DNA of 64,000 bases from Fibrobacter sp. (GCA_031271785.1 JAISUZ010000070.1:1-64000); one strand, 5' to 3'; numbered from the stretch's first letter, positions 47,312 through 56,478 are shown. Notes: generated by a model not told the origin, from the sequence alone. Numbers and translations: made by a program.

Positions 47312-48124
47312 ATGACGTGCCTAGTGGTTCTTTACCCCCGGGAATTTTTCCGAAAAATTCCTCTTGCCGAAGGGCGCGCCGTAATCGGGCGCGGAGCGGA
47401 AGCCGATATCCGGTTCGACGACGAACTGATCTCCAGACGCCACTGCGAAGTACGGTTTGACGGAAACTCTTTTCAAATTCGCGATTTGGGCAGCACAAAC
47501 GGTACCTTTATGGACGGGCAGGAAATCCGGGACTGCTCATTTGAGCCTAAAAACCGTTTGCAAGCCGGGCGTGTAATTTTTACGGTAATTACCGAAGATG
47601 ATTCCGAAAACGCAGAGGAAGCCGAAGATTTTCGGAAATACGAGGAATCCATCACCGATACTCTCACGGGAATCCCGAACCAAACGCAGTTTTGGGACCG
47701 CGCCCGCGGCGAATTTGCCTTTGCCGAGAGAAACCGCACGCCGCTTCACGTGCTTTTAATCCGGCCGCGGTCTTTTGAGGATATCAAAAAAAACTTCGGA
47801 GAGTCGGTAGCGGAAAAAGTGCTTCGGGAACTCGCCCGCTTGCTCGATTTTGAAAAACACGACGCCGCGCTTTTAGCGCGGCTCGAAGACGAAACATTTG
47901 CGATGCTTCTTTCCGGAATTACAGCGGAAGAAGCAAAACAAGAGGTACTGCGCCTCCATTCCGCTATGGAACGCGCGCTTTTTTCCTTTGAGGATACGTT
48001 GATTCCGGTTTCTTTAATTTCGGGCATGGCTTCTTCTTTACGGGATCCGAAAAAAGAAAACGCATCTATTGAAAAAATGGTGGAGAAGGCAAAGAAAAAC
48101 TTAGAGAAAACGAATGCCTCCTAA
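47312..48124 (+). CDS. FHA domain fused to degenerate GGDEF domain
   Basis: 270 residues from the ATG at 47312 with GAGG 6 nt upstream; a longer frame from 47219 adds a hydrophobic stretch rich in Phe and Cys with no ribosome site. FHA domain at about 15-90 with the phosphothreonine-binding set GRGAEADIRF, ISRRHCEV and LGSTNGTFMDG. After an acidic linker comes a GGDEF-like domain (SITDTLTGIPNQTQFWDRA onward). Its signature loop reads EDETF (about residue 190) in place of GGDEF, so cyclase activity is doubtful. It overlaps the MATE exporter gene by 11 bp. Confidence 0.88.
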   Translation: MTCLVVLYPREFFRKIPLAEGRAVIGRGAEADIRFDDELISRRHCEVRFDGNSFQIRDLGSTNGTFMDGQEIRDCSFEPKNRLQAGRVIFTVITEDDSENAEEAEDFRKYEESITDTLTGIPNQTQFWDRARGEFAFAERNRTPLHVLLIRPRSFEDIKKNFGESVAEKVLRELARLLDFEKHDAALLARLEDETFAMLLSGITAEEAKQEVLRLHSAMERALFSFEDTLIPVSLISGMASSLRDPKKENASIEKMVEKAKKNLEKTNAS

Positions 48125-49478
48125 TAACGAACGCTTAGAAAATATTGCTACCGCCAAAATTCCGAGTCTGCTTTTGCAGTATTCCATTCCGGCGATTGTC
48201 GCCATGTCGGTGGAAGCGCTCTACAATATTACCGACCGTTTTTTTGTCGGGCAAACGGTCGGGCATCTCGGGATCGCGGGCATTGCACTTTGCTTTCCGA
48301 TTTCAATTTTTATTATGGCGATGTCAATGATGATCGGCGTGGGCGGCAATACGCTTTTTGCCATTCGTCTCGGCGCCAAAAAAAATACACAAGCCGCCAT
48401 TATCCTGAATAACTCCCTGATACTCTTATTGGTGGCCGCTCTGCTCGCTCTGGTTTTCGGGCAATTATTTATGGAGCCGCTTCTCATTATGTTCGGCGCG
48501 AGCGATGAAACGCTCCCTTACGCAAGCAGTTTCCTCCGTATTCTTTTGATCGGCGCGCCGTTTCAAACCATCACTCCCGGCATGAATCAATTTATCCGCT
48601 CCATGGGTTACCCGAAAACGGCAATGCTCCGGAGTTTGATTGGGGCGGGCTGCAATATTTTCTTCGACTGGCTGTTTCTATTTCAATTCGGCTGGGGGAT
48701 TCAAGGTGCGGCCTGCGCCACCGTTATTTCTCAACTGATTGCCGGACTTTTTATTCTTCATTTCTTTGTGAGCAAAGATACTCCGGTCAAAATTCAGCGA
48801 CGGTATATGCGGCTCCGGTTTTCTTATGTGCGGCGTATCATTATTATGGGACTTCCGCAAAGCACCATGCAGTTTCTCAATAGTTTCATGAATGTGATTT
48901 TAAATAAAAGTCTTGTTTTCTACGGAGCTAAAACCGCTTACGGCGGTGATCTCGCCGTGTCGGCGTTCGGAATCGTCAATGGAGTAGCGATGATGCTCGT
49001 GATGCCGATTCTCGGATTTGTCCAGGGATCACAACCTTTGCTGAGTTACAATTACGGTGCGGGGGAATTTTCAAGAGTGAAACGCGTGGTGCGTTATACG
49101 CTCGGATTTTCGACGGCGATGATGACCGTAGCCCTTATTACCGTACAACTCGCGGCGCCGTATATCGCCGGCGCGTTTGTGAAAGACCACTCCCAATTGT
49201 TTGAACTCGCCACAACTTCCATTAGAACATTTTTAATCGCTCTCCCGTGTACGGCGATCAGTGTTGTTTCCGGGCAATTTTTTCAAGGTATCGGAAAGCC
49301 CATGACCGCTCTTGTTTTAACGCTGAACCGCCAAGTTTTCTTTTTGATTCCGCTGTTACTGATTATTCCGCTTTCGCAAGGGTTAAACGGAATTTTTATG
49401 GCAACGCCGATTGCCGATACCATTGCCGCTTTGGTCGGGAGCGTTCTTTTAATGCGGCAACTGCGGAAAATGAAATAA
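48114..49478 (+). CDS. MATE-family multidrug exporter
   Basis: 454 residues with 12 predicted membrane helices. Typical MATE/MepA-like opening: ATAKIPSLLLQYSIPAIVAMSVEALYNITDRFFVGQ, then GVGGNTLFAIRLG, NQFIRSMGYPKTAM, and in the second half LGFVQGSQPLLSYNYGAGEFSRVKR and GQFFQGIGKP. It probably exports drugs or metabolites against a cation gradient. The overlap with the FHA-GGDEF gene suggests co-regulation or coupling. Confidence 0.93.
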   Translation: MPPNNERLENIATAKIPSLLLQYSIPAIVAMSVEALYNITDRFFVGQTVGHLGIAGIALCFPISIFIMAMSMMIGVGGNTLFAIRLGAKKNTQAAIILNNSLILLLVAALLALVFGQLFMEPLLIMFGASDETLPYASSFLRILLIGAPFQTITPGMNQFIRSMGYPKTAMLRSLIGAGCNIFFDWLFLFQFGWGIQGAACATVISQLIAGLFILHFFVSKDTPVKIQRRYMRLRFSYVRRIIIMGLPQSTMQFLNSFMNVILNKSLVFYGAKTAYGGDLAVSAFGIVNGVAMMLVMPILGFVQGSQPLLSYNYGAGEFSRVKRVVRYTLGFSTAMMTVALITVQLAAPYIAGAFVKDHSQLFELATTSIRTFLIALPCTAISVVSGQFFQGIGKPMTALVLTLNRQVFFLIPLLLIIPLSQGLNGIFMATPIADTIAALVGSVLLMRQLRKMK

Positions 49479-49493
49479 TGTCGGGCGATCCGT

Positions 49494-51647
49494 TCATTTG
49501 GATGCGGAACCTTTTAGCCGGGAGGCGATCCGATTGCAAATTTCAGGCAGCAAAACCGTTTTGGCGCCGTAAGGTTTTCCGCTTTCTTTGAGTTCTTTCA
49601 CGGAAAGCGGTTTTAATACGGATACTTTGACGGGCACAAGCGCCGTATCTTTACGGGATTCCCACGCGGCGCGGGTGTTTTCAATAGCGAGGGGAATCAA
49701 TGTGGCTTCAAATTCTTCGGCTAAACGGAACGCGCCGCTTTTAAAACTTTGCAGCTGCCCGTCTTTACTGCGAGTGCCTTCCGGAAAAATTGAAATTCTC
49801 GGAACGATCCCCCCTTCCCGGAGCGTTTTCTGTACGGCTATTCCTTCTCCTTTCTTTTTCCGGTTTACAAAAAGACAGCCGATGCGCCGCATCCAAAAAC
49901 CGAGGCACGGCACATAACCAAGTTCCCGCTTGGCAAGAAACCCCACCGTGCGGGAAAGCGCGAGGAACACAACGGGAATATCCGCATAAGATTGATGATT
50001 CGCAACGACAATCACCGGACGTTTCCAATCCACGAGAGAAAGATTCGCCTGCCCTTCAATGGAAATATCAATCCGCAGGCACCTCATGCAAAAGCGGGAG
50101 AAATTTTGAACGGTCGCATCAATCCAGGGCGCCACTGTTTTCGGGCAAAAAATACGCCGCGCCGTAACCCTGACAATCGCCCATAGCATATAAAACAGCA
50201 CTTGAAGAACGGCAGACAAACGGAATAAAAAAAGCATACGAAAATAGTTCTCCGGCGGACGTTCCAAACAGCTTAAAAACCGCGAAGGTTTCCACTGTTT
50301 CACCGTTCCTTTCCAAAATCTCTGACGGCAATATAAAAAAAATAAAGCGGCTTCTGCGCGGGTGACTCCGACATAAAAAAGCCGGCGTTCTTCTTCGAGC
50401 GTCTTTTTCCGTACTTTTCTTGAGCCTTCACAAGTGCCCGGAGAAAGTCCTTCCATGAGACCCGCATAAAAAACGACCGGATACTGTAACCCTTTCGAAC
50501 CGTGAATCGTTTCCACTTGAACGCCGTCTTCTACTTCCTCACTACCGACAGGGATTCCCATTTCCGTAAACGCATGTTCGAAATAAAGCCGCTGATGATT
50601 GTAGCGCACGAGAATTGCAAAGGATTTCCACGAGAGTTCGTAATCAAGCCGCAGTTCTTTCATTTTGGAAACGAGCCGCTGCAATTCCTGCAACGGATTT
50701 TCGGAAACCCAGCACTCCGGTTTCCGGTTCTCGGCAAAAAGCGCGTCGCAACGGAGACTGCCGGAACGAAGCACCTTTCTCAAATCCACCGGTTTATTTT
50801 CAAAAATACGGTTCGCAAGCGCAAGAATACGAGGCGCGGAACGATAATTCCACTCGAGGAGAATCGTGGTGCAATGCGGAAAATCTTTTTGAAACCGCCG
50901 GATGTTCCCGATGTCGGCCCCGCGGAATCCGTAAATCGCCTGATCATCGTCTCCGACCACAAACAGACTCTGGCGTTCTCCGAGAATCAACCGCACGAGA
51001 CGATACTGCGAAGGGTTTATATCCTGATATTCATCTACGAGAATTTCCGTCCACTCGCTTTGGATGATTTCCCGAACCGCCGGATGATTTTCCAAAAGCC
51101 GGATCGCGCAAAAAATTAAATCTTCGAAAACAACGTGCCCGCTTTCAAGAATTTTGGCGCGGAGAGGCTGCAGTTTCCGCTCTATTTTCGGAGGGATTTC
51201 CGGAGAAAATAAATTTTCACGCAAAAGAGCGCGCGGCGAAACGCCGTGAGCCGCGAGCGCGTTCGAAAACGAATTTCCGGAATCTTCTTTCGGAAGCGGC
51301 GGCTTCTTGAAACCGAGATATTCAAAGCCGTAAACGCCGTTGTACTGCCGCCGCAAAAGAGCGAGGGCGAGAGAGTGAAATGTGGATAAGCGCACCTGCG
51401 TATTCGGGAAAAGTTCTTCTACCCGCTCTTTCATTTCCTGCGCGGCGGCCGCTGTGAAAGTAAGCGCGAGAATCTCCGAATCCGGCACGCCGCTCCTAAT
51501 GCGGTACTGAATTCTTTTGGTAAGTACGGAAGTTTTCCCGGAACCGGCTCCCGCCAAAATTAAAAGGGCGCCGCCTTTTTGGTGATCATGGAGAACCGCG
51601 TTCTTTTGTTCGTGGTTCAAGCCTTTGAAAAAATCAGCGTTCATCAA
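49494..51647 (-). CDS. UvrD-like helicase fused to PlsC-type acyltransferase
   Basis: 717 residues in one open frame. Residues 1-465 form a compact superfamily 1 helicase: Walker A LAGAGSGKTSVLT, VDEYQDINPSQ, VGDDDQAIYGFRGAD, WNYRSAPRI, VETIHGSKGLQYPVVF and EERRLFYVGVTRAE, ending in a PSRFLSCL stretch normally found near the end of UvrD/PcrA/Rep. The 2B-type insert between the NYRS and TIHGSKG motifs is very short. From residue 471 comes a full PlsC-like acyltransferase: a membrane helix, NHQSYADIP (HX4D, about 547) and FPEGTRSKDG (about 620). An ATG at 50237 with GGAG 12 nt upstream would give a 248-residue acyltransferase alone, the normal PlsC size. Either a real fusion or two products from one frame. 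Confidence 0.85.
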   Translation of the reverse strand: MMNADFFKGLNHEQKNAVLHDHQKGGALLILAGAGSGKTSVLTKRIQYRIRSGVPDSEILALTFTAAAAQEMKERVEELFPNTQVRLSTFHSLALALLRRQYNGVYGFEYLGFKKPPLPKEDSGNSFSNALAAHGVSPRALLRENLFSPEIPPKIERKLQPLRAKILESGHVVFEDLIFCAIRLLENHPAVREIIQSEWTEILVDEYQDINPSQYRLVRLILGERQSLFVVGDDDQAIYGFRGADIGNIRRFQKDFPHCTTILLEWNYRSAPRILALANRIFENKPVDLRKVLRSGSLRCDALFAENRKPECWVSENPLQELQRLVSKMKELRLDYELSWKSFAILVRYNHQRLYFEHAFTEMGIPVGSEEVEDGVQVETIHGSKGLQYPVVFYAGLMEGLSPGTCEGSRKVRKKTLEEERRLFYVGVTRAEAALFFLYCRQRFWKGTVKQWKPSRFLSCLERPPENYFRMLFLFRLSAVLQVLFYMLWAIVRVTARRIFCPKTVAPWIDATVQNFSRFCMRCLRIDISIEGQANLSLVDWKRPVIVVANHQSYADIPVVFLALSRTVGFLAKRELGYVPCLGFWMRRIGCLFVNRKKKGEGIAVQKTLREGGIVPRISIFPEGTRSKDGQLQSFKSGAFRLAEEFEATLIPLAIENTRAAWESRKDTALVPVKVSVLKPLSVKELKESGKPYGAKTVLLPEICNRIASRLKGSASK

Positions 51648-51707
51648 TGCCTCGCTTTAGAAGTTTAAACCGCACCTTCTAATTAAACGCTCAAATCCCG
51701 AAATTTT

Positions 51708-52817
51708 TCACTGATTTTTTAAAATTATTTTTTGCAATAAAGCTTCGGTTTCGCGAGAGGCTTTTTCCCAACTGTATTCCGAAGCAAAACCGGCGGCGGC
51801 AAGTTCCATTTGTTCCCGCTCCTTCGGATTCGTATAAACGCGCTCCATGTAAGCCGCGCACGCACCGGCGTCCCCTGCCGGAAACAGGAATCCTGTTTTT
51901 TCATGCTTTACGCTGTCGCAGAGTCCGGACACATTTGAGGCAATCGTTACGGTACCGAGTTCTCCCGCCTCAATAACCGTGAGTCCCCAACCTTCTTTAA
52001 AGCTCGTTTGCAAAAGCGCGGTGGCCGAGGCGAGCAACTCCTGCTTTTTCTCTTTCCCTACGTGCCCTTCGAGAATCACGCGCTTCGCCAAACCTTTCTT
52101 TTGAATCTCGGTACGGAGCACCTCCATTTCGGGACCGTCTCCCGCTATGCGGAGGGAAACTTCCGGATATTTTTCGGAGAACTTTTCAAACGCCGCAAGC
52201 GCGACCCAAATTCCTTTATACTTGCGCACGCGGGAAAGCCAAAGAAAATAAGGTTTTTTAGGCTGCGGGAGTTTACGCGCCTCCGTGGCACCGTCGGCTC
52301 CGTTGTAAATTAAATGAATCCGCGAAGGAGAAACACCGAGCCCTGAAAGTTCCTTGACCGCACTCGGACTCACCGCGACAAAAGTACTTTTCCGGTAAAT
52401 GAAAGGAATCATTCTCTCGAAGAACCAAACCGCAAGCGCTACCGGAAAAACGGCTTCCCGAAAAATCGAAGAAAGCCACAAATGATGAATCTGAATCAAA
52501 TGAGGTTTTTTGGTGAGAAAAGGCGTGAAGAGCGGGAGTTTGTTCAAGTCTTCGTAAATCACGTCAAACTGAAATTCCCGGTCCAGTTTTTTTAGTGTTC
52601 TCGCTACCGTCCACTGAAAAAAGAGATCGCCGCCGGAGCGAATCACGAGAATTCCGTCCACCATTTCCCGGGCAGGGGCTCCCGGAAAAGCGGTCGTGAG
52701 AAGCACCACCGTATGCCCGCGTTCGGCGATTTTTTTAAAAATCCGGTGAAAGTGCATTTCCGCACCCCCGGCTTCCGGGTGAAGCCTGTCCCGATAATTT
52801 AACGCCAAAATTCTCAT
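51708..52817 (-). CDS. Glycosyltransferase family 4 protein
   Basis: 369 residues from the ATG at 52817 (MRILALNYRDRLHPEAGGAEMH), the usual GT4 opening; a longer frame to 52856 is unlikely. Two Rossmann halves: acceptor side with PEAGGAEMHFHRI, donor side with PYFLWLSRVRKYKGIWVALAAF, LRIAGDGPEMEVLR, ILEGHVGKEKKQELLASATALLQTSFKEGWGLTVIEAGELG. The ExxExxx-type motif is present in EGWGLTVIEA. A hydrophobic patch (AVWFFERMIPF) may bind the membrane. Likely transfers a sugar to a lipid-linked or surface glycan; substrate unknown. Confidence 0.9.
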   Translation of the reverse strand: MRILALNYRDRLHPEAGGAEMHFHRIFKKIAERGHTVVLLTTAFPGAPAREMVDGILVIRSGGDLFFQWTVARTLKKLDREFQFDVIYEDLNKLPLFTPFLTKKPHLIQIHHLWLSSIFREAVFPVALAVWFFERMIPFIYRKSTFVAVSPSAVKELSGLGVSPSRIHLIYNGADGATEARKLPQPKKPYFLWLSRVRKYKGIWVALAAFEKFSEKYPEVSLRIAGDGPEMEVLRTEIQKKGLAKRVILEGHVGKEKKQELLASATALLQTSFKEGWGLTVIEAGELGTVTIASNVSGLCDSVKHEKTGFLFPAGDAGACAAYMERVYTNPKEREQMELAAAGFASEYSWEKASRETEALLQKIILKNQ

Positions 52818-52968
52818 AAACGGTGTAAAGATAACCGAAAAAGGCAAAGTATGCAAACATTCGTTTTAGAGACACTTGTCTCTTTTCCGCAACACCCCGC
52901 TGTTTTATTTTTTTATATTTTATTCCCAAACTTAAGAAAACATATAGCTTAAAGGAAAAATGAAGTTT

Positions 52969-52984
52969 TGGCATACTCCTTGCT
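52969..52984 (+). promoter_or_regulatory. Candidate sigma-54 (-24/-12) promoter of the sigma factor gene
   Basis: TGGCATACTCCTTGCT matches the TGGCAC-N5-TTGCW pattern with the correct 12-bp spacing of the GG and GC pairs. It lies 45 bp before the start codon. No good sigma-70 -35/-10 pair is seen at this spot. No activator site was identified. Confidence 0.45.
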
Positions 52985-53028
52985 TATAAAAAAAGCGATA
53001 TTGTGTCAAAATAGGCTTAAAGGATCTC

Positions 53029-53844
53029 ATGCATATTGATTCAACCGATACGACTCTAAAACGATATTTAGAGGACATTAGAAAAACAGCTCCACTCTCC
53101 AGAGAAGAAGAACAGATTCTCTTTCAAAAGGCAAAAGAAGGCGACCGTATCGCCCGTAAAAAACTGATTTCCGCCAACATGCGCTTTGTTCTGAAAGTGG
53201 CGATCCAATACCGCGGGTGCCCGATTCCTCTCCCCGACCTCGTAAGCGAGGGCGCTATGGGGCTCGTGCGCGCGATTGAATCGTTTGAACATACGCGCGG
53301 CCTCAAATTCATCAGCTACGGCGTGTGGTGGATTAAGGCATATATTACGCGCGCGATCAACGAACAGGGAAACCTGATCCGGCTCCCGGCAAACCAGCAT
53401 CTCCGGGTGCGCAAAGCGCTTCACGAACAATCGCGCGGTAAAGAGATTACCGAAGATATCCGGGAATTGATTCAAATCGGACAGCGCGGCGTTTCTTTCG
53501 ACAGTCCGCTCAAAGCCGATTCCAAATCGACTTACGCCGAAGTGCTCGCCGATGGCGCAGCCACAAACCCCGAAGCCGATTCCGAAATTCAAAGCGTGGA
53601 AAATCTCGCTAAAGATTTGATGGAACAGCTCCCCGAACGGGAAGCCAAGGTGATCGCCGGAATCTTCGGTATCAATCAGGAAACTCCGCAAACGCTTCGC
53701 GAAGTCGGAGAATCCATGAATATCTCTCATGAACGCGTGCGCCAGCTCCGCGACCAGGCGCTTCGCCGGATTCGCAAATACAACAGCCGCGAATTCCTGC
53801 AGGAAAAGAAAGACGCGTTTCTCGCCGCGATCAATAAGGGATAA
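53029..53844 (+). CDS. RpoD-family (group 2-like) RNA polymerase sigma factor
   Basis: 271 residues, AAAGGA 6 nt upstream of ATG. Region 1.2 (TTLKRYLEDIRKTAPLSREEE), region 2 with the -10 recognition helix (DLVSEGAMGLVRAIESFEHTRGLKFISYGVWWIKAYI), region 3 (NEQGNLIRLPANQHLRVRKA) and region 4 helix-turn-helix (TLREVGESMNISHERVRQLRDQALRRIRK). It lacks the long region 1.1 and the non-conserved insert of a primary RpoD of Proteobacteria; small primary sigma factors of this size occur in Bacteroidetes/Fibrobacter-like bacteria, so it may be the primary or an alternative factor. A terminator follows. Confidence 0.92.
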   Translation: MHIDSTDTTLKRYLEDIRKTAPLSREEEQILFQKAKEGDRIARKKLISANMRFVLKVAIQYRGCPIPLPDLVSEGAMGLVRAIESFEHTRGLKFISYGVWWIKAYITRAINEQGNLIRLPANQHLRVRKALHEQSRGKEITEDIRELIQIGQRGVSFDSPLKADSKSTYAEVLADGAATNPEADSEIQSVENLAKDLMEQLPEREAKVIAGIFGINQETPQTLREVGESMNISHERVRQLRDQALRRIRKYNSREFLQEKKDAFLAAINKG

Positions 53845-53861
53845 TCCGTTTTACTTTCTCT

Positions 53862-53889
53862 TAAACGCAGCCGTCCGGCTGCGTTTTTT
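53862..53889 (+). terminator. Terminator of the sigma factor gene
   Basis: AACGCAGCC/GGCTGCGTT stem with a 4-nt loop and a run of seven or more T. Confidence 0.9.
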
Positions 53890-53910
53890 TGCGCCGTGAA
53901 AGTTTAAAAC

Positions 53911-53940
53911 AAAAAAGATTCGGCGCAAACCGAATCTTTC
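53911..53940 (-). terminator. Terminator of tRNA-Ala(GGC)
   Basis: AAAGATTCGG/CCGAATCTTT stem just downstream of the minus-strand tRNA, followed by T residues on that strand. Confidence 0.85.
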
Positions 53941-53942
53941 AA

Positions 53943-54015
53943 TGGAGCTAAGGAGATTCGAACTCCTGACCCCCACGCTGCCAGCGTGGTGCTCTACCAA
54001 CTGAGCTATAACCCC
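53943..54015 (-). tRNA. tRNA-Ala (anticodon GGC)
   Basis: Minus strand: acceptor GGGGTTA with TAGCTCC (two G-U pairs), D-arm GCTC..GAGC, anticodon stem CCACG/CGTGG with loop CTGGCAG giving GGC, T-arm AGGAG TTCGAAT CTCCT. CCA not encoded. Confidence 0.93.
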
Positions 54016-54393
54016 GAAGAGTAACCAAATTGAGAAAATAAAATAATTTCTGTCAAGGGAAATTTACAATTCTCGCCCGGAGCGGTTTAATGTTTTAGTT
54101 AAGGTTCTTGATCTGGGAATAAGGACAGTCTTCCTTACCTGGGTGAGCTTGACGAATGCGCAGCATAGAGTTCAGATAGAGACTTCACACAGGGACACAC
54201 TTTCGGATGCTGAAACAAGTTCAGCATGACCATGACATTTAGTTTATACTTAGGTGATACAATGGTTTACGAGCCACGTAGCGGCGTGATAATAATACAA
54301 TCCGGATGGTCACGAGTCAGGTCCGGGGTCAGAGAACGTTTTCATATCCCAATTCCCTTATCCCTGTTTTTTATACCCGAAGAACCGGTATTC

Positions 54394-54580
54394 GTGGCAG
54401 GGATGCGACAGGAACTGCGGAGACGCGAGGAATCTTTGCTCTTCGGATAAGTATCCGCGCGGCTCCGTTTTGGGAGGGGGCTCTCGCGCTTCATTTCATT
54501 CAGCGAAAACAATAAGCGCGAAGTGGGCGCCACCCCAAAAATGCAAGCCCGGTCCCGGAATGAAATTCCGGGAGCCACCC
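54394..54580 (-). repeat. Structured intergenic element S after the flippase-like gene
   Basis: On the minus strand it opens GGGTGGCTCCC 39 nt after the stop at 54620, then CGGAATTTCATTCCG hairpin, GGACCGGGCTTGCA, an enlarged hairpin from TTTTTGGGG to CCCAAAA with an inner GCGC-rich stem, CGGAGCCGCG..CGCGTCTCCG, and GTCGCATCCCTGCCAC. 54016-54393 otherwise holds only a TTCAGCAT-type inverted repeat and family B-like scraps. Confidence 0.75.
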
Positions 54581-54619
54581 ATAAAAATAAGAAACCTATT
54601 ATTCGTAAGCGAAAGAAAT

Positions 54620-55594
54620 TTATTTGACGCTTTTTCTCCGGCGCAAAAATTCGAAGGCGCCTACGAGGCTGAGGAGAAGCCCGGCGAGGTAAGCAAGCAG
54701 CTGCACCATCACCGATTCCATGGTGCCGACGCCGGCGCGCGCAAAGAGCGTTTGGGCGAGAAGTTCTCTCGGGCCGAATCCGCCGATCGAGATCGGGAGG
54801 GCGCTGATGACAGCGATCATCGGGATGTAATAAAAATACCAGCTCACCGCAATGTCAAGCCCAAGCGCGATACCGCAGCAAAAATGCACGAGTACCCGGA
54901 GCGTTTGCGTGATTCCGGAAAGGAAAGTGATGGCGATCCAGAGTTTTAAATCGCGGAAGGCATGGAAGCGTTCCTGTAAATGGCAAAAACGGTCTCCCCA
55001 TTTTTGAGGCAGAATTTTCACGGCAATCTTACTGATCAGGCGGCTGAACCGGCGGCTAAAGAGCGCGATTTGAAATACGGTGAACCCCACAAATACCCAA
55101 AAAGACGGGATCCAAAAATACCGCTGTTCCGGATCGTGAATGAAAAATAAAAACCCGACGACAAGCGCAAATACATTCAGAAAATAAAGCCCGAAGAGAC
55201 GGTCGAATACGGTGGCAGATACTGCGGCACCCACGGTTTCTTCGGTGCCTACGCGAATATCGTAAATCTTTTTCAAGTCACCGCCCACATTACCCGGCAT
55301 AAAATTATTAAAGAAAAGCCCTACATAATAAATTTTAAGGAGTTTCAAATATCCCATTTCGATGTTCTGCTTGCGAAGCAGAAGTCTCCATTGTACACAA
55401 CCCGAAAGGGTAGAAAGAAAGAGACAAAGAACGGCAAAGAACAAGGGCGTGTAACGAATGGAACGAATCAAGCTTTGAAAATCGCCGGAGTCCATTCCCG
55501 GTGTTTTCAGAATATTATGAAATACGAAATAACAGGGAATGACGGTGATTAGAATTTTAAGCCCGAGAATGAGCGACGCGCGAGCCCGAGTCAT
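54620..55594 (-). CDS. Lysylphosphatidylglycerol-synthase-like (UPF0104) membrane protein
   Basis: 324 residues, about eight membrane helices. Family motifs: YYVGLFFNNFMPGNVGGDLKKIYDIR (NxxxPgxxGGDxxR type), TVFDRLFGLYFLN, and ISALPISIGGFGPRELL near the C-terminus. Such proteins form the flippase part of MprF or stand-alone putative lipid/glycan transporters; there is no aminoacyl-transferase domain here, so lysyl-PG synthesis is not expected. Its start overlaps the upstream methyltransferase stop (TAATG). An S element follows. Confidence 0.9.
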   Translation of the reverse strand: MTRARASLILGLKILITVIPCYFVFHNILKTPGMDSGDFQSLIRSIRYTPLFFAVLCLFLSTLSGCVQWRLLLRKQNIEMGYLKLLKIYYVGLFFNNFMPGNVGGDLKKIYDIRVGTEETVGAAVSATVFDRLFGLYFLNVFALVVGFLFFIHDPEQRYFWIPSFWVFVGFTVFQIALFSRRFSRLISKIAVKILPQKWGDRFCHLQERFHAFRDLKLWIAITFLSGITQTLRVLVHFCCGIALGLDIAVSWYFYYIPMIAVISALPISIGGFGPRELLAQTLFARAGVGTMESVMVQLLAYLAGLLLSLVGAFEFLRRRKSVK

Positions 55595-56373
55595 TAGCGT
55601 TCCTTTTTCCCAATGACACCGATAGAGAGTTGCGTGTAATGCGCGAGCGGAACGGTGCTTAATTTGTCTAAAACAGCGTCTTTGACTTTTTGATACGCGG
55701 TGCCTTGGAGCGGATATTTCGGAAGTTCGATTCCGATTTTAAACCCGAATTCCCGAAGCATGCGGTAAAATAAATTCGGACGCATCCAATCGCCGTAAGA
55801 ATATACCGGTATAAAACCGGCGTTTTTCATGAGGCACAGCAATCCGGGCATGGTAAACTCGGTTTCCCAACCGGCAAACCAGCGATCCAGCGCAATGAGT
55901 ATATGCTTGATAACCGTATAAGGGTGCACCGTTTGAGGTACATCGCACAAGCAATGTCCGCCCGGTTTTAAAATGCGGAAATTTTCCTTGAGAAGCGGGA
56001 GCGGATCTTTAAAATGTTCCGCGAGTCCCTGATGAAATACAAGGTCGAAAGAGTGATCCCGGAACGGCGCCTTAAAAGCATCGCCGCGTATGAGCGTTAA
56101 ATTTTCGAGGTGCGCGCCGGCTTTTATTTCAGAAACAATCCGCAGGCTCGAATCGGCAAAATCGAGTACAAACATCTCCGCGCCGCGCCGCGCGAGTTCC
56201 GCACTGTCGCGACCGGTTCCGGCGCCCACTTCCAAAATGCGCATTCCTTTTACATCAAAACGGGAAAGAATCGCTTCTAATACGGAAGGAGAAGACGGAT
56301 ACACTTTTTCAAGATCGTTTTTGCGATCCCAAAAGCGGTTCCATACGGATTGATCGGGTTCTCGAATAGCCAT
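55594..56373 (-). CDS. SAM-dependent class I methyltransferase
   Basis: 259 residues. Rossmann-type methyltransferase of the UbiE/Methyltransf_11 kind: motif I ILEVGAGTGRDSAELARRG, acidic LDFADSS, motif with DLVFHQGLAEHFKDP, and LKPGGHCLCDVPQ. The second half (WETEFTMPGLLCLMKNAG) recalls methyltransferases of polysaccharide or lipid pathways. Translationally coupled (TAATG) to the flippase-like gene, which suggests a shared membrane-lipid or glycan substrate. Substrate not inferable. Confidence 0.9.
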   Translation of the reverse strand: MAIREPDQSVWNRFWDRKNDLEKVYPSSPSVLEAILSRFDVKGMRILEVGAGTGRDSAELARRGAEMFVLDFADSSLRIVSEIKAGAHLENLTLIRGDAFKAPFRDHSFDLVFHQGLAEHFKDPLPLLKENFRILKPGGHCLCDVPQTVHPYTVIKHILIALDRWFAGWETEFTMPGLLCLMKNAGFIPVYSYGDWMRPNLFYRMLREFGFKIGIELPKYPLQGTAYQKVKDAVLDKLSTVPLAHYTQLSIGVIGKKER

Positions 56374-56478
56374 GAGTTTTCAAAAATAACTCTTTACGCC
56401 CCATACGGAACAAAAATCCGGGACAAAACTTCAAATTTTCATATTTTAATTGAAGTCACTTTTCAGTATGAGGTTTTT

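Noticed and set aside
54226-54515. Short plus-strand frames between tRNA-Ala and the flippase-like gene
   Set aside because: They cover repeat DNA and an S element and have no conserved protein character.
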